A stretch of 64,000 bases of DNA from Sphingobium sp. MI1205 (GTDB taxonomy: Bacteria; Pseudomonadota; Alphaproteobacteria; Sphingomonadales; Sphingomonadaceae). Every line of letters begins with the position of its first letter. The stretch's first letter is position 1. Positions 51,347 to 62,931 of this stretch are shown here, in pieces. The notes beneath the pieces were generated by a model. The model searched no databases and was not told the origin of the DNA. It worked only from the letters and a program-made list of their open reading frames with translations. The stretch spans positions 1,059,501 to 1,123,500 of the forward strand of contig NZ_CP005188.1 in NCBI RefSeq assembly GCF_001563285.1, in the 5' to 3' direction. The translations under genes were made by a program, and so were the position numbers.

Positions 51347-51808
51347 GTGAGTGGCGATGCGGGTTGTGTGAGCCGCGTGCCTGATGGGCCGTGGGCTGGG
51401 TGGCTGATCTGGACCGAACCGGTAGTGGGGAACTTTCTCGACCTATCGATCGGTCCCAGCTATTCGCGAGGCGAAGGCTCCACAAAAGCCATCGTCATGC
51501 TGGAAACCCGCTCGTCCCACGCCAATCGCCTGGGATCATTGCACGGCGGGTTTCTGGCGGGCTTTGCAGATCACGCCTATTTTGCGGGCCTTGTGGCCAT
51601 GGGTCGCCCGGAACAGGTCGGGGCTGTGACGGTTGACCTGTCCATGCAATATTGTGCGGCAGGCAAAGTTGGGCCGCCCGTGCAAGCGGAGGTCGAATTG
51701 CTCCGTGAAACCGGGCGGCTGATGTTCATGCGCCTGACTATCTGTCAGGATGATGGGCTGATTGCGTCTTCGACGGCAACCTTGGGCAAGGCGCCATCCC
51801 CCAAATGA
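51347..51808 (+). CDS. PaaI-type hotdog-fold thioesterase
   Basis: 153 residues with the hotdog signature ANRLGSLHGGFLAGFADHAY (the HGG turn), then VTVDLSMQYCAAGKVGPPVQ and a final sheet (LMFMRLTICQDDGLIASSTA). Likely hydrolyses a CoA thioester; the substrate is unknown. Starts at GTG 51347, or GTG 51368. The stop overlaps the zapE start in an ATGA. Its position in an sdhB-thioesterase-zapE-mdh run suggests expression with TCA genes. Confidence 0.85.
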   Translation: MSGDAGCVSRVPDGPWAGWLIWTEPVVGNFLDLSIGPSYSRGEGSTKAIVMLETRSSHANRLGSLHGGFLAGFADHAYFAGLVAMGRPEQVGAVTVDLSMQYCAAGKVGPPVQAEVELLRETGRLMFMRLTICQDDGLIASSTATLGKAPSPK

Positions 51809-52917
51809 GCAGCGTGATCGAGCGATATCGCGCGCTTGTCGCGGCGGGCGAATTGCGCGCTGATTTCGATCAGGAGGCCGCTGCCCGTCGCCTGGATGCT
51901 CTTCAAAAGGAGCTGGAAGCGGCTCCGCCACGCGGCTCGACCTTGTGGAAGCTGCTTCGTAAGGCGCCCGAGCCGCCGCGCGGCCTTTATATGTGGGGTG
52001 GAGTAGGGCGCGGCAAATCGATGCTGATGGACCTGTTCTTCGATACGGTGAGGATCCACCGTAAGAAGCGCGCCCATTTCCACGAATTCATGCTCGACGT
52101 TCATGCGCGGCTGGCCGAAGCGCGCAAGGCGGAGAAAGGCGATCCGATCCCCCCCGTCGTGGAATCGCTGGCGGAAGAGGCCCGGCTGCTCTGCTTCGAC
52201 GAGATGGTCGTCAACAATATGGCGGACGCCGCGATCATGTCTCGCCTTTTTGCCGGCCTGCTCGAGCAGCGCGTGACGATCGTCACCACATCCAACCGCG
52301 AGCCGGACGAACTCTACAAGAATGGCCTCAATCGCCAGCTTTTTCTGCCCTTCATTGACCTGATCAAGGAACGGCTGGACGTCATGACCCTTAACGGTCC
52401 GACCGACTACCGGCTCGATCGACTGGGCGACGCCAAGCTGTGGCATGCGCCCAATGGCCCAGAGGCGACCAAGGCGCTGTCCGAAGCCTTCTTCCGTCTC
52501 ACGGACTATCCAGTGGAAAATCGCGCGAAGGTTCCTGCAGAAGATATTGCCGTCCAGGGCGGACGGACGCTGCACGTGCCTAAAAGCTTGAAGGGTGTCG
52601 CGGTTTTTTCTTTCAAGCGTCTGTGCGCCGAAGCGCGGGGCGCGCCCGATTATCTGGCTATCGCGCGGCGGTTCCACACCGTTATCCTGGTCGGCATTCC
52701 GGTGTTGGGACCGGAAAACCGCAATGAAGCTGCGCGTTTCGTGACGCTGATCGATGCGCTTTACGAGTATAAGGTGAAGCTGCTTGCGGCGGCCGATGCT
52801 GAGCCGGCACGGCTCTATCCGGAAGGCGATGGCGCATTTGAATTCGAGCGCACAGTGTCCCGGCTGATGGAAATGCAGTCGGATGATTATCTGGCCCTCG
52901 GCCACGGCCCGAAATAG
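51805..52917 (+). CDS. zapE: ZapE/AFG1-type ATPase
   Basis: 370 residues. AAA-like domain with Walker A GGVGRGKSMLMDLFFDTV, Walker B LLCFDEMVVNNMADA, and the TTSNREPDELYKNGLNRQLF segment typical of AFG1/ZapE. E. coli ZapE affects Z-ring stability; the mitochondrial relative LACE1/AFG1 assists turnover of respiratory-chain subunits. Start ATG overlaps the thioesterase stop. The location next to sdhB and mdh is the usual alphaproteobacterial arrangement as I recall. Confidence 0.93.
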   Translation: MSSVIERYRALVAAGELRADFDQEAAARRLDALQKELEAAPPRGSTLWKLLRKAPEPPRGLYMWGGVGRGKSMLMDLFFDTVRIHRKKRAHFHEFMLDVHARLAEARKAEKGDPIPPVVESLAEEARLLCFDEMVVNNMADAAIMSRLFAGLLEQRVTIVTTSNREPDELYKNGLNRQLFLPFIDLIKERLDVMTLNGPTDYRLDRLGDAKLWHAPNGPEATKALSEAFFRLTDYPVENRAKVPAEDIAVQGGRTLHVPKSLKGVAVFSFKRLCAEARGAPDYLAIARRFHTVILVGIPVLGPENRNEAARFVTLIDALYEYKVKLLAAADAEPARLYPEGDGAFEFERTVSRLMEMQSDDYLALGHGPK

Positions 52918-52972
52918 ACTTTTTCACCTTCTGATCGCATGCCCATGCATTGGCAGCCTGCTTGGAAATAGC

Positions 52973-53003
52973 CCGGACGCTCCCCCCGATGGGAAGCGTC
53001 CGG
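52973..53003 (+). terminator. Hairpin after zapE
   Basis: CCGGACGCT-CCC and GGG-A-AGCGTCCGG pair with one bulged A around a short loop. No T run follows. It separates zapE from mdh; the remaining 190 bases to mdh hold the likely mdh promoter, which I could not pinpoint. Confidence 0.6.
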
Positions 53004-53191
53004 CAGGTGGCCGCTGCGGGAAGGGCGATGCGCCAGGGTAGGAGCGCATGCGGACAGGGGCGAAACAGCCACTAATGCAACTGCGAATGAATTGCAAAGA
53101 TAAATTGGGCGAAGCGTGTTTCGTAGGTTGAAACGGCAGGGATAAGGGCTTAAGCGGGCGGCAATTCCATATATCCGTGCTTGGAGGATGA

Positions 53192-54160
<969 letters not shown>

Positions 54161-54259
54161 GCTTCAAGAGCTGCACCAGCATGTCCCAGGTGAGTGCGCA
54201 GCCTGGGGCAAGCTGCCTCCACATGAAGTGCCACGTCCACGGAATGCAAAGGGACTGAC

Positions 54260-55144
54260 ATGTCCATTCTGGTGAACAAGAACACCAAGGTCATCACCCA
54301 GGGTATGACCGGCGCTACCGGCACCTTCCATACCGAACAGGCGCTTGCCTATGGCACGCAGATGGTGGCCGGCGTTACGCCCGGCAAGGGTGGTTCGAGC
54401 CATATCGGCCTGCCGATGTACGACACGGTTGCGGAAGCCAAGTCGAAGACCGGCGCTGACGCTTCGGTCATCTACGTTCCGCCGCCGTTCGCTGCGGATT
54501 CGATCCTTGAAGCGATCGATGCCGAAATCCCGCTGATCGTATGCATCACCGAAGGTATCCCGGTGCTCGACATGGTGCGCGTAAAGCGCGCCCTGTCTGG
54601 CAGCAAGTCGCGCCTGATCGGCCCGAACTGCCCCGGCGTCCTTACCCCCAATGAGTGCAAGATCGGCATCATGCCCGGTTCGATCTTCTCCAAGGGTTCG
54701 GTCGGCGTTGTATCGCGTTCGGGCACCCTGACCTATGAAGCCGTGTTCCAGACCACCAATGCGGGTCTGGGTCAGACCACTGCGGTCGGCATCGGCGGCG
54801 ACCCGGTCAACGGCACCAACTTCATCGACGTGCTGGAACTGTTCCTGGCTGACGACGCAACCGAATCGATCATCATGATCGGTGAGATTGGCGGCGACGC
54901 GGAAGAACAGGCCGCCCAGTTCCTGATCGACGAAGCCAAGCGTGGTCGCAAGAAACCGATGGCTGGATTCATCGCTGGCCGCACGGCGCCTCCGGGTCGC
55001 CGCATGGGCCATGCCGGCGCGATCGTGTCGGGCGGCAAGGGTGACGCGGAAAGCAAGATCGCTGCCATGGAAGCGGCCGGCATCAAGGTTGCTGCCAGCC
55101 CGTCTGAGCTTGGCTCGACGCTGGTGGAAGTGCTGAAAGGCTAA
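54260..55144 (+). CDS. sucD: Succinyl-CoA synthetase alpha subunit
   Basis: 294 residues. CoA-binding Rossmann domain ([39 protein letters not shown]), then the phosphohistidine region [17 protein letters not shown] with active-site His. Works only with the beta subunit SucC, which is not found between mdh and sucD nor anywhere else in the window. The gap from mdh (99 bases) contains no reading frame of note. Good match to the family across the whole length. Confidence 0.96.
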   Translation: MSILVNKNTKVITQGMTGATGTFHTEQALAYGTQMVAGVTPGKGGSSHIGLPMYDTVAEAKSKTGADASVIYVPPPFAADSILEAIDAEIPLIVCITEGIPVLDMVRVKRALSGSKSRLIGPNCPGVLTPNECKIGIMPGSIFSKGSVGVVSRSGTLTYEAVFQTTNAGLGQTTAVGIGGDPVNGTNFIDVLELFLADDATESIIMIGEIGGDAEEQAAQFLIDEAKRGRKKPMAGFIAGRTAPPGRRMGHAGAIVSGGKGDAESKIAAMEAAGIKVAASPSELGSTLVEVLKG

Positions 55145-55159
55145 GCCAGAGCAGGCAAG

Positions 55160-55183
55160 GCGACCGGGCTGCACCCCGGTCGC
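55160..55183 (+). other. Intercistronic hairpin between sucD and sucA
   Basis: GCGACCGGG and CCCGGTCGC form a perfect 9-bp stem with a 6-base loop, 16 bases after the sucD stop. There is no T run, so it may stabilise or process the message rather than end it. Confidence 0.7.
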
Positions 55184-55231
55184 TCGTTACCCCGCTCCGC
55201 GACTGCACGCGGTCGGCATGGGACGCATGAA

Positions 55232-58027
55232 ATGGGTTACGAGAACCAGGATTTTGAGGCTGAGCGTGGACCTAGCTGGGCACGCTCCAACTGGCCGCTG
55301 ACGGACACGGATGACCTGACCGGCGCCCTTGATCCGACGCAGATGCAGGTGGCTGTGAAGGCGGCTGCCAAGGCAGCGGGCAAAGCGGTTTCAGATGCGG
55401 ACGCGGTCAGCGCCGCTGATGATGCGATCCGCGCGCAACTGCTTATTCGGACCTATCGCGTGCGCGGGCATCTGGCGGCGAATCTCGATCCCTTAAGCCT
55501 TACGCATCGTGATCTGCCCGCTGACCTGACGGCAGAATATCACGGTCTGCATGACCTTGAGAAAAAAATCTATCTTGGTGGCACCCTGGGGCTGCAATAT
55601 GCGACCGTGCGCGAGATCGTCGCGATCCTGCGTGCCAATTATTGCGGCAATGTCGGCCTGGAATATATGCACATTGCCGATGTCGAGGAACGCCGTTTCC
55701 TGCAGGACCGGCTGGAAGGCAAGGACAAGGAGATCCACTTCACGCCTGAGGGCAAGAAGGCGATCCTGTCCAAGGTGATCCAGGGTGAGCAGTACGAAAA
55801 GTTCCTGGGCCGCAAATATGTTGGCACCAAGCGTTTCGGCCTGGATGGCGGCGAATCCATGATTCCCGCGCTCGAAGCGATTATCAAGCATGGCGGCGCG
55901 CTGGGTGTTCGCGAAATCGTATATGGCATGGCCCATCGTGGCCGTCTGAACGTCCTGGCCAATGTAATGGCCAAGGGCTTCCGTGTTATCTTCCATGAAT
56001 TCTCTGGCGGCACTGCCAATCCTGAGGATGTCGGCGGTTCGGGCGACGTCAAATATCATCTTGGCACCTCCACCGATCGCGAGTTCGACGGCATCAAGGT
56101 CCACATGTCGCTGGTGCCCAACCCGTCGCACCTGGAAACAGTCGATCCGGTTGTCCTGGGCAAGGTGCGCGCGCAGCAGACCTTCCGTGACGATCTGAAC
56201 AAGCATGAGCAGGTCCTGCCTGTGCTTATCCACGGCGACGCCGCCTTTGCAGGCCAAGGCATCGTGTGGGAATGCCTCGGCTTCTCGGGCGTGTCTGGCT
56301 ACAATACCGGCGGTTGCATCCATTTCATCGTCAACAACCAGATCGGCTTCACGACCTCGCCGCAGTTTTCGCGCGGGTCGCCCTATCCCAGCGATGTGGC
56401 GAAGGGCGTTCAGGCGCCGATCCTGCACGTCAATGGCGATGATCCGGAAGCCGTGACCTTCGCATGCAAGCTGGCGATCGAATATCGTCAGACCTTCCAT
56501 CGCGATATTGTCATCGACATGTGGTGTTATCGCCGCTTCGGCCATAATGAGGGTGACGAACCCAGCTTCACTCAGCCGCAGATGTACGCGAAGATCCGCC
56601 AGCACCCCCCTGTCAGCGACGTTTATTCGGCGCGGCTCAAGGCGGAAGGCGTGGTTGACGATGATTTCGTGAACAAGGTGACAGGCGACTTCGTCAACCA
56701 TCTTGAGGAAGAGTTCGAGGCCGCGAAAAGCTATAAGGCCAACAAGGCGGACTGGTTTGCCGGGCGCTGGTCGGGCCTGCATAAGCCCGCCGATGCCGAA
56801 ACCGCGCGCCAGAATGTGGAAAGCGCCATCAGCCAAAAGCTGTTCGACAGCCTTGGCAAGACGCTGACCACGGTTCCCGAAGGACTCAACGTCCACAAGA
56901 CGCTGAAGCGCGTGATCGAAGCCAAGGCCGAGATGTTCAAGAACGGTGTGAACTTCGACTGGGCGACCGGCGAGGCGCTGGCATTCGGCTCGCTGCTTTC
57001 GGAAGGCTATGGCGTCCGCCTGTCGGGGCAGGACTCAGGCCGCGGCACTTTCAGCCAGCGTCATGCCGTCTGGGTCGATCAGGACAGCGAGAATAAATAT
57101 ATCCCGCTCTCCACCGTTCCCCACGGCCGCTTTGAGGTGCTGGACTCGCCGCTTTCCGAATATGGGGTGCTTGGTTTCGAATATGGCTTCGCGCTGGCGG
57201 ATCCCAAGAGCCTGGTGCTTTGGGAAGCCCAGTTTGGCGATTTCGCCAACGGTGCTCAGATTGTGTTCGATCAGTATATTGCATCGTCCGAGACGAAGTG
57301 GTTGCGCTCCAACGGCCTCGTCTGCCTGTTGCCGCATGGCTATGAAGGGCAGGGGCCGGAACATAGCTCGGCCCGTCTGGAACGCTTCCTCCAGCTTTGT
57401 GCGGAGGGGAATATCCAGGTCGCGAACATCACGACGCCCGCTAATTATTTCCATGTCCTGCGCCGTCAGATGCTGCGGTCTTTCCGTAAGCCGCTGATCA
57501 TCATGACGCCCAAGTCGCTTCTTCGTCACAAGCTGGCGGTCAGCAAGGCGGAGGACTTCCAGGGAGATACCCACTTCAAGCGTATCTTGTCGGATCCCAA
57601 CGCAGCGGACGATCGCGAAACCCGTCGTCTGGTTCTCTGCTCGGGCAAGGTATTCTACGACCTGCTCGAAGCGCGCGACGCGGCGGGTGACAAGGATGTT
57701 CAGATCGTTCGTATCGAACAGATCTACCCCTTCGCAACTGAGGCGCTGGCCACCCGTATCAAGCGGATGACCAACCTTGAAGACGTAGTCTGGTGCCAGG
57801 AAGAGCCGCGCAACAACGGTGCCTGGTTCTTCGTCGAACCTTATATCGAGGAAGCGCTGGCGCAAGCTGACAAAGCGCCCATGCGCGCCCGCTATGCCGG
57901 TCGAAAGGCTGCCGCGTCGCCCGCTACTGGCTTGGCGAAGCGCCATGTCGCCGAACAGGGCGCCCTCGTCGCCGATGCGCTGGGTCACAGCGTTCGTGAA
58001 GAAATCCGCCGCCAGAAGAAAGGCTGA
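55232..58027 (+). CDS. sucA: 2-oxoglutarate dehydrogenase E1 component
   Basis: 931 residues; thiamin-diphosphate-dependent decarboxylase of the 2-oxoglutarate dehydrogenase complex. Landmarks: N-terminal [19 protein letters not shown] (E2-binding), [16 protein letters not shown], catalytic [14 protein letters not shown], ThDP region FNTGG-like [17 protein letters not shown], and the C-terminal transketolase part ([37 protein letters not shown]). Full length. sucB follows after 8 bases in the same operon. Confidence 0.97.
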   Translation: MGYENQDFEAERGPSWARSNWPLTDTDDLTGALDPTQMQVAVKAAAKAAGKAVSDADAVSAADDAIRAQLLIRTYRVRGHLAANLDPLSLTHRDLPADLTAEYHGLHDLEKKIYLGGTLGLQYATVREIVAILRANYCGNVGLEYMHIADVEERRFLQDRLEGKDKEIHFTPEGKKAILSKVIQGEQYEKFLGRKYVGTKRFGLDGGESMIPALEAIIKHGGALGVREIVYGMAHRGRLNVLANVMAKGFRVIFHEFSGGTANPEDVGGSGDVKYHLGTSTDREFDGIKVHMSLVPNPSHLETVDPVVLGKVRAQQTFRDDLNKHEQVLPVLIHGDAAFAGQGIVWECLGFSGVSGYNTGGCIHFIVNNQIGFTTSPQFSRGSPYPSDVAKGVQAPILHVNGDDPEAVTFACKLAIEYRQTFHRDIVIDMWCYRRFGHNEGDEPSFTQPQMYAKIRQHPPVSDVYSARLKAEGVVDDDFVNKVTGDFVNHLEEEFEAAKSYKANKADWFAGRWSGLHKPADAETARQNVESAISQKLFDSLGKTLTTVPEGLNVHKTLKRVIEAKAEMFKNGVNFDWATGEALAFGSLLSEGYGVRLSGQDSGRGTFSQRHAVWVDQDSENKYIPLSTVPHGRFEVLDSPLSEYGVLGFEYGFALADPKSLVLWEAQFGDFANGAQIVFDQYIASSETKWLRSNGLVCLLPHGYEGQGPEHSSARLERFLQLCAEGNIQVANITTPANYFHVLRRQMLRSFRKPLIIMTPKSLLRHKLAVSKAEDFQGDTHFKRILSDPNAADDRETRRLVLCSGKVFYDLLEARDAAGDKDVQIVRIEQIYPFATEALATRIKRMTNLEDVVWCQEEPRNNGAWFFVEPYIEEALAQADKAPMRARYAGRKAAASPATGLAKRHVAEQGALVADALGHSVREEIRRQKKG

Positions 58028-58035
58028 GACAGCTT

Positions 58036-59277
<1,242 letters not shown>

Positions 59278-59293
59278 GGCCCGCCCTGTCTTC

Positions 59294-59381
59294 CCGTTCG
59301 GGCTGAGCCTGTCGTAGCCCCGTCCTTTCCGCGTGAGGGACAAACAAGAAGCAAGCCCTTTGACAGGCTCAGGGCGGACGG
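59294..59381. repeat. Sphingomonad-type palindromic repeat, copy 3
   Basis: Arms CCGTTCGGGCTGAGCCTGTC and GACAGGCTCAGGGCGGACGG pair over about 20 bases with three mismatches, around a long 46-base loop. It lies inside the sucB-lpdA operon. Its last bases form part of the lpdA ribosome-binding site. Confidence 0.88.
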
Positions 59382-59383
59382 AG
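59380..59383 (+). promoter_or_regulatory. lpdA ribosome-binding site overlapping repeat 3
   Basis: GGAG at 59380-59383, six bases before the lpdA ATG. The first two G belong to the 3' arm of the palindromic repeat, so folding of the repeat in RNA could reduce access for ribosomes. Confidence 0.7.
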
Positions 59384-59389
59384 ATTGTT

Positions 59390-60790
59390 ATGGCAGACTT
59401 CGATTATGACGTCCTGGTGATCGGCGCGGGGCCGGGCGGCTATGTCGCGGCGATCCGTGCCGCGCAGCTGGGACTCAAGACCGCCTGCGCCGAAAGCCGC
59501 GAGACGTTGGGCGGCACCTGCCTCAATGTCGGATGCATTCCGTCGAAGGCGCTGCTGCATGCCTCCGAGCTTTATGAGGAAGCAGCTGGCGGAGCGCTCG
59601 CGAAGCTGGGCGTCAAGATCGACAAGATGAGCCTCGATCTCGACACGATGCAGGGCCAGCGCAAGGATGCGGTAAAGGGGTTGACCGGCGGCATCGAATT
59701 TTTGTTCAAGAAGAACAAGGTCGATTGGCTGAAAGGCCTTGCCAGCTTTACTGGTCCTAACACGGTCGAAGTCGCGGGCAAGTCCGTCACTGCCAAGAAC
59801 ATCGTCATCGCCACCGGATCCTCGGTAACGCCACTTCCCGGTGTTGAGGTGGACAACAAAAAGGGCGTGATCGTCGATTCTACCGGCGCTCTTGAACTGG
59901 ACAAGGTGCCAGGCCACCTCGTTGTTATAGGCGGCGGCGTCATCGGTCTGGAATTGGGATCGGTCTGGCGCCGGTTGGGCGCGAAGGTCACGGTCGTGGA
60001 GTTCTTGGACCAGATTCTGCCGGGCATGGATGGGGAAGTTCGCAAGGAAGCGAACAGGATATTCAAGAAGCAGGGCTTTGAATATAAGCTCGGCACCAAG
60101 GTCACGGGTGCCGAAGCGCATAAGAAGGGCGTCACGCTGACGGTGGAACCAGCGGCTGGGGGCGATTCGGAAACGATCGAAGCGGACGTGGTGCTGGTGT
60201 CGATCGGCCGCCGTCCTAATACGGATGGCCTGGGTCTCGACAAGATCGGCCTGGAGCTGAACGCGCGCGGCCAGATCGAGACCGATCATGACTTTGCGAC
60301 CAAGGTTCCTGGCGTATGGGCTGTTGGCGACGTAATCCCGGGGCCAATGCTGGCGCACAAGGCCGAGGATGAAGGCATCGCTGTTGCGGAGAACATCGCT
60401 GGGCTGACCGGAATCGTGAACCATGGTGTGATCCCGTCGGTAGTTTACACCAGTCCTGAAATCGCTGGCGTTGGCCTGACGGAAGAAGCCGCCAAGGAGC
60501 GTGGTCCGGTCAAGGTAGGCAAGTTCCCCATGTTGGCGAACAGTCGCGCCAAGACCAATCATGAATCCGATGGTTTTGTGAAGGTGATTGCCGATGCCGA
60601 GACGGACAAGGTGCTGGGCATCTGGGTGATCGCGAAGGTTGCGGGCACCATGATCGCGCAGGCGGCGCAGGCGATGGAGTTCGGCGCATCGAGCGAGGAC
60701 ATCGCCTATACCTGCCACGCCCATCCCACGCATAGCGAAGCGATCAAGGAAGCCGCCATGGCGGTGATGGGCAAGCCGATCCATATGTGA
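59390..60790 (+). CDS. lpdA: Dihydrolipoamide dehydrogenase (E3)
   Basis: 466 residues, homodimeric flavoenzyme that reoxidises lipoamide using NAD+. FAD loop VLVIGAGPGGYVAAIRAAQ, redox disulfide GGTCLNVGCIPSKAL (Cys44, Cys49), NAD-binding VIGGGVIGLELGSVW, and C-terminal active-site CHAHPTHSEAIKEA (His, Glu). Start ATG at 59390; an upstream in-frame start at 59333 lies inside the repeat and is rejected. Placed with sucAB, it serves the 2-oxoglutarate dehydrogenase complex and probably others. Confidence 0.97.
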   Translation: MADFDYDVLVIGAGPGGYVAAIRAAQLGLKTACAESRETLGGTCLNVGCIPSKALLHASELYEEAAGGALAKLGVKIDKMSLDLDTMQGQRKDAVKGLTGGIEFLFKKNKVDWLKGLASFTGPNTVEVAGKSVTAKNIVIATGSSVTPLPGVEVDNKKGVIVDSTGALELDKVPGHLVVIGGGVIGLELGSVWRRLGAKVTVVEFLDQILPGMDGEVRKEANRIFKKQGFEYKLGTKVTGAEAHKKGVTLTVEPAAGGDSETIEADVVLVSIGRRPNTDGLGLDKIGLELNARGQIETDHDFATKVPGVWAVGDVIPGPMLAHKAEDEGIAVAENIAGLTGIVNHGVIPSVVYTSPEIAGVGLTEEAAKERGPVKVGKFPMLANSRAKTNHESDGFVKVIADAETDKVLGIWVIAKVAGTMIAQAAQAMEFGASSEDIAYTCHAHPTHSEAIKEAAMAVMGKPIHM

Positions 60791-60816
60791 TCGCTGACCG
60801 CTACTTGATCGAGATG

Positions 60817-60846
60817 AAAGGGTCGCCTCAGGGCGGCCCTTTCTGT
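60817..60846. terminator. Terminator between lpdA and the diguanylate cyclase gene
   Basis: AAAGGGTCGCC and GGCGGCCCTTT pair (one G-U) around a TCAG loop, with T-rich sequence after it. It lies between convergent genes and ends the TCA operon; the A run on the other side may serve the opposite strand. Confidence 0.88.
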
Positions 60847-60847
60847 T

Positions 60848-62020
60848 TCACGCGCAGGCTGTTTGGGTGGGGGCTGAGCGATCGGGCGCGGGCCTTGAAA
60901 GGGCGCGCCGAACGCACACACGGTTGCGACCGCGCGACTTCGCTTCATAAAGCGCTTCGTCTGCGCGGGCGATGGCGTCGTGGATCGAACTATCACTGCG
61001 CTGCACCGTGGAGAGGCCAAAGCTGGCGGTCAGCGCACGATCGATTTGCAGCTTTGCCGCCACTGTCTGCGTAAAGCCGACGCGTAAATCGTTGGCGATT
61101 TCCGCTGCGTGAGCGGCATCGACGCCAGGCAGGAACAGGACGAACTCCTCGCCGCCGAAGCGGGCTGCGATCGCGCCCGCAGGAGCGGCCCCGGTCAGCA
61201 ACTGTGCGAGCGTGCTGATCACTGAGTCCCCAACCGCGTGCCCATGTTCATCGTTGACCAGCTTGAAGTGATCGATATCGCAGACGACCAAGCTGCCCCC
61301 AGGCTGTCCTGCGGCCTCGATTTTGGATACCGCATCATCGAATCCCCGGCGGTTCAACAAGCCGGACAGGGGATCCACCATCGCTTCGCGTTGATAACGA
61401 CCAAGCAGATCGATCACCTGGGTCGCCAACGCGGATAGTGCGAGAAACAGACCGAATACGCATGCAAGCGCCTGCATTAGATAGGCGTAGGAACTGGTGA
61501 AAAAATCACCATCAGCGGCGATTGTGAGCGGTATCGTGCTGCCGCGAAGAAAATTATCCAAGGCGGTAAGCGCCGCCGCCGCGAAAAGTGCGCGATCAGC
61601 ACTGCCGTCCAAATGGCCCTTTGCCGCGATGAGGGGCAGGGCGATCAGAAGGAAGCAGCCGAAATCGGACGCGACAAGCTCCAAGGGCAAATTACCGATA
61701 CTATTGGCCAGGATGCAAAGCAGTATTGAGCTGCCCCAGATCGCCAGTCGCGCCGTCAAAAGCCAGGAAGGGCGCCAGCGTTGGAGCAGCGCCTGGCTGA
61801 ACAGCAGAAAACCAGTGGCAAAGAGAAGATCCGCGATAATACCCCAGACAGGCATCGGCATCGCCGCGAATCCCATCGGTGCCGAAAAGCCGCCAGCCAC
61901 GCAAAAGAAGGCCGCGCTCCACCAGCCTGCCGCGCGCACATTCCATCCCCAGACGATCAGGAACATGACGCCGAAGCTCGCCATCATGACCGGCAGAAAG
62001 AAAGCGAAATTCTCGCCCAT
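60848..62020 (-). CDS. Membrane-bound diguanylate cyclase (GGDEF)
   Basis: 390 residues: six TM helices (about 8-195, MASx5-type integral membrane sensor without an obvious named domain) and a C-terminal GGDEF domain (about 205-370) with DPLSGLLNRRGFDDAV, CDIDHFKLVNDEHGHAVGD and the active motif RFGGEEFVLFLPG. The inhibitory RxxD site five residues before GGEEF is absent, so product inhibition by c-di-GMP is not expected. It makes c-di-GMP in response to an unknown membrane signal. ATG at 62020 is taken as start. It is convergent with lpdA. Confidence 0.9.
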   Translation of the reverse strand: MGENFAFFLPVMMASFGVMFLIVWGWNVRAAGWWSAAFFCVAGGFSAPMGFAAMPMPVWGIIADLLFATGFLLFSQALLQRWRPSWLLTARLAIWGSSILLCILANSIGNLPLELVASDFGCFLLIALPLIAAKGHLDGSADRALFAAAALTALDNFLRGSTIPLTIAADGDFFTSSYAYLMQALACVFGLFLALSALATQVIDLLGRYQREAMVDPLSGLLNRRGFDDAVSKIEAAGQPGGSLVVCDIDHFKLVNDEHGHAVGDSVISTLAQLLTGAAPAGAIAARFGGEEFVLFLPGVDAAHAAEIANDLRVGFTQTVAAKLQIDRALTASFGLSTVQRSDSSIHDAIARADEALYEAKSRGRNRVCVRRALSRPAPDRSAPTQTACA

Positions 62021-62160
62021 GCTGGCTGACTTTCATCTGCTGTTGCGAGTGGAGCAGGCGCGGGCCGGCCGTCGAGAGCGCGGTATAAGTCCTGCGTTAA
62101 CAAATACTTCCAGAATCGACCAGATGTTGATCCGTTATGGATCAAAGGCGGGCGTAGAGA

Positions 62161-62829
62161 TCAACGGGACCAGTTTTGCAGGAGCGGCGCCAACTCGTCG
62201 AAATGATGGATGACTGCGTCTGCCTGCAGTTCTTCGACGGGCCCATCAAGGAATCCGAAGCTGACGGCTATGCTGGGGATACGGGCGTTGCGTGCGCCCG
62301 CGATATCGTTGATCGTATCGCCCAGGAAAATGGCGCGGCCACCACCAGCGCGCGCGATCATCTCATGAATAGGGGCAGGGTCAGGTTTCGACACGCCCAA
62401 TGTATCGCCGCCTATGACACTTGCGAAGCGGTTGGACAGACCGATCTGATGAAGCAGCGGGATCGTGAAGCGTTCCGCCTTGTTCGTGCAGATGGCGAGC
62501 TTTGCCCCCGCCCGTTCCAGCGCGTCCATCGCGGCCACCAGGCCTGGATAGGGGACCGAGTAGATCGCCAGATTTTGCTCGTAATAATCCAACAGTATCG
62601 GCAGCAACTTTGTCAGCAAGGCGTCGTCATAGCCACCCGACGCTGCTAGCGCGCGTTCCAGCATGGCTTTCGCGCCCTTGCCGACAAAGGGTCGGATCGC
62701 ATCCACCCCAAAGGGGGAGCGTCCATCAATGGCGATCGCGTAATTCACCGCAGCCGTCAGGTCGCCGCTGGTATCGAGCAAGGTGCCGTCAAGGTCGAAC
62801 CCGACAATATCAAATGGGATGCTGGTCAT
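62161..62829 (-). CDS. gph: Phosphoglycolate phosphatase-type HAD hydrolase
   Basis: 222 residues. HAD motif I FDLDGTLLDTSGDL (Asp12, Asp14), motif II-III AICTNKAERFTIPLL, and motif IV IFLGDTINDIAGARN. The cap domain begins with TAAVNYAIAIDGR. Best fit is Gph, which removes phosphoglycolate from DNA repair or oxygenation damage. ATG at 62829; the extended upstream frame runs antisense into glmU and is rejected. Divergent from glmU with 102 bases between. The 140-base gap to the cyclase gene shows nothing. Confidence 0.9.
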   Translation of the reverse strand: MTSIPFDIVGFDLDGTLLDTSGDLTAAVNYAIAIDGRSPFGVDAIRPFVGKGAKAMLERALAASGGYDDALLTKLLPILLDYYEQNLAIYSVPYPGLVAAMDALERAGAKLAICTNKAERFTIPLLHQIGLSNRFASVIGGDTLGVSKPDPAPIHEMIARAGGGRAIFLGDTINDIAGARNARIPSIAVSFGFLDGPVEELQADAVIHHFDELAPLLQNWSR

Positions 62830-62931
62830 TGGCGGCTCATGCCGTCTGGGCGGTGGCAAAAGCAAGCCAAACGTGGCAGATAGCGGCGAGATTTGTCGAT
62901 CTTTCACAGGAAGAAGAGGACGCGATCCGCC

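Noticed and set aside
59333..59389. Upstream start for lpdA
   Set aside because: The extension lies within the palindromic repeat; ATG at 59390 has a proper ribosome-binding site and the usual N-terminus.
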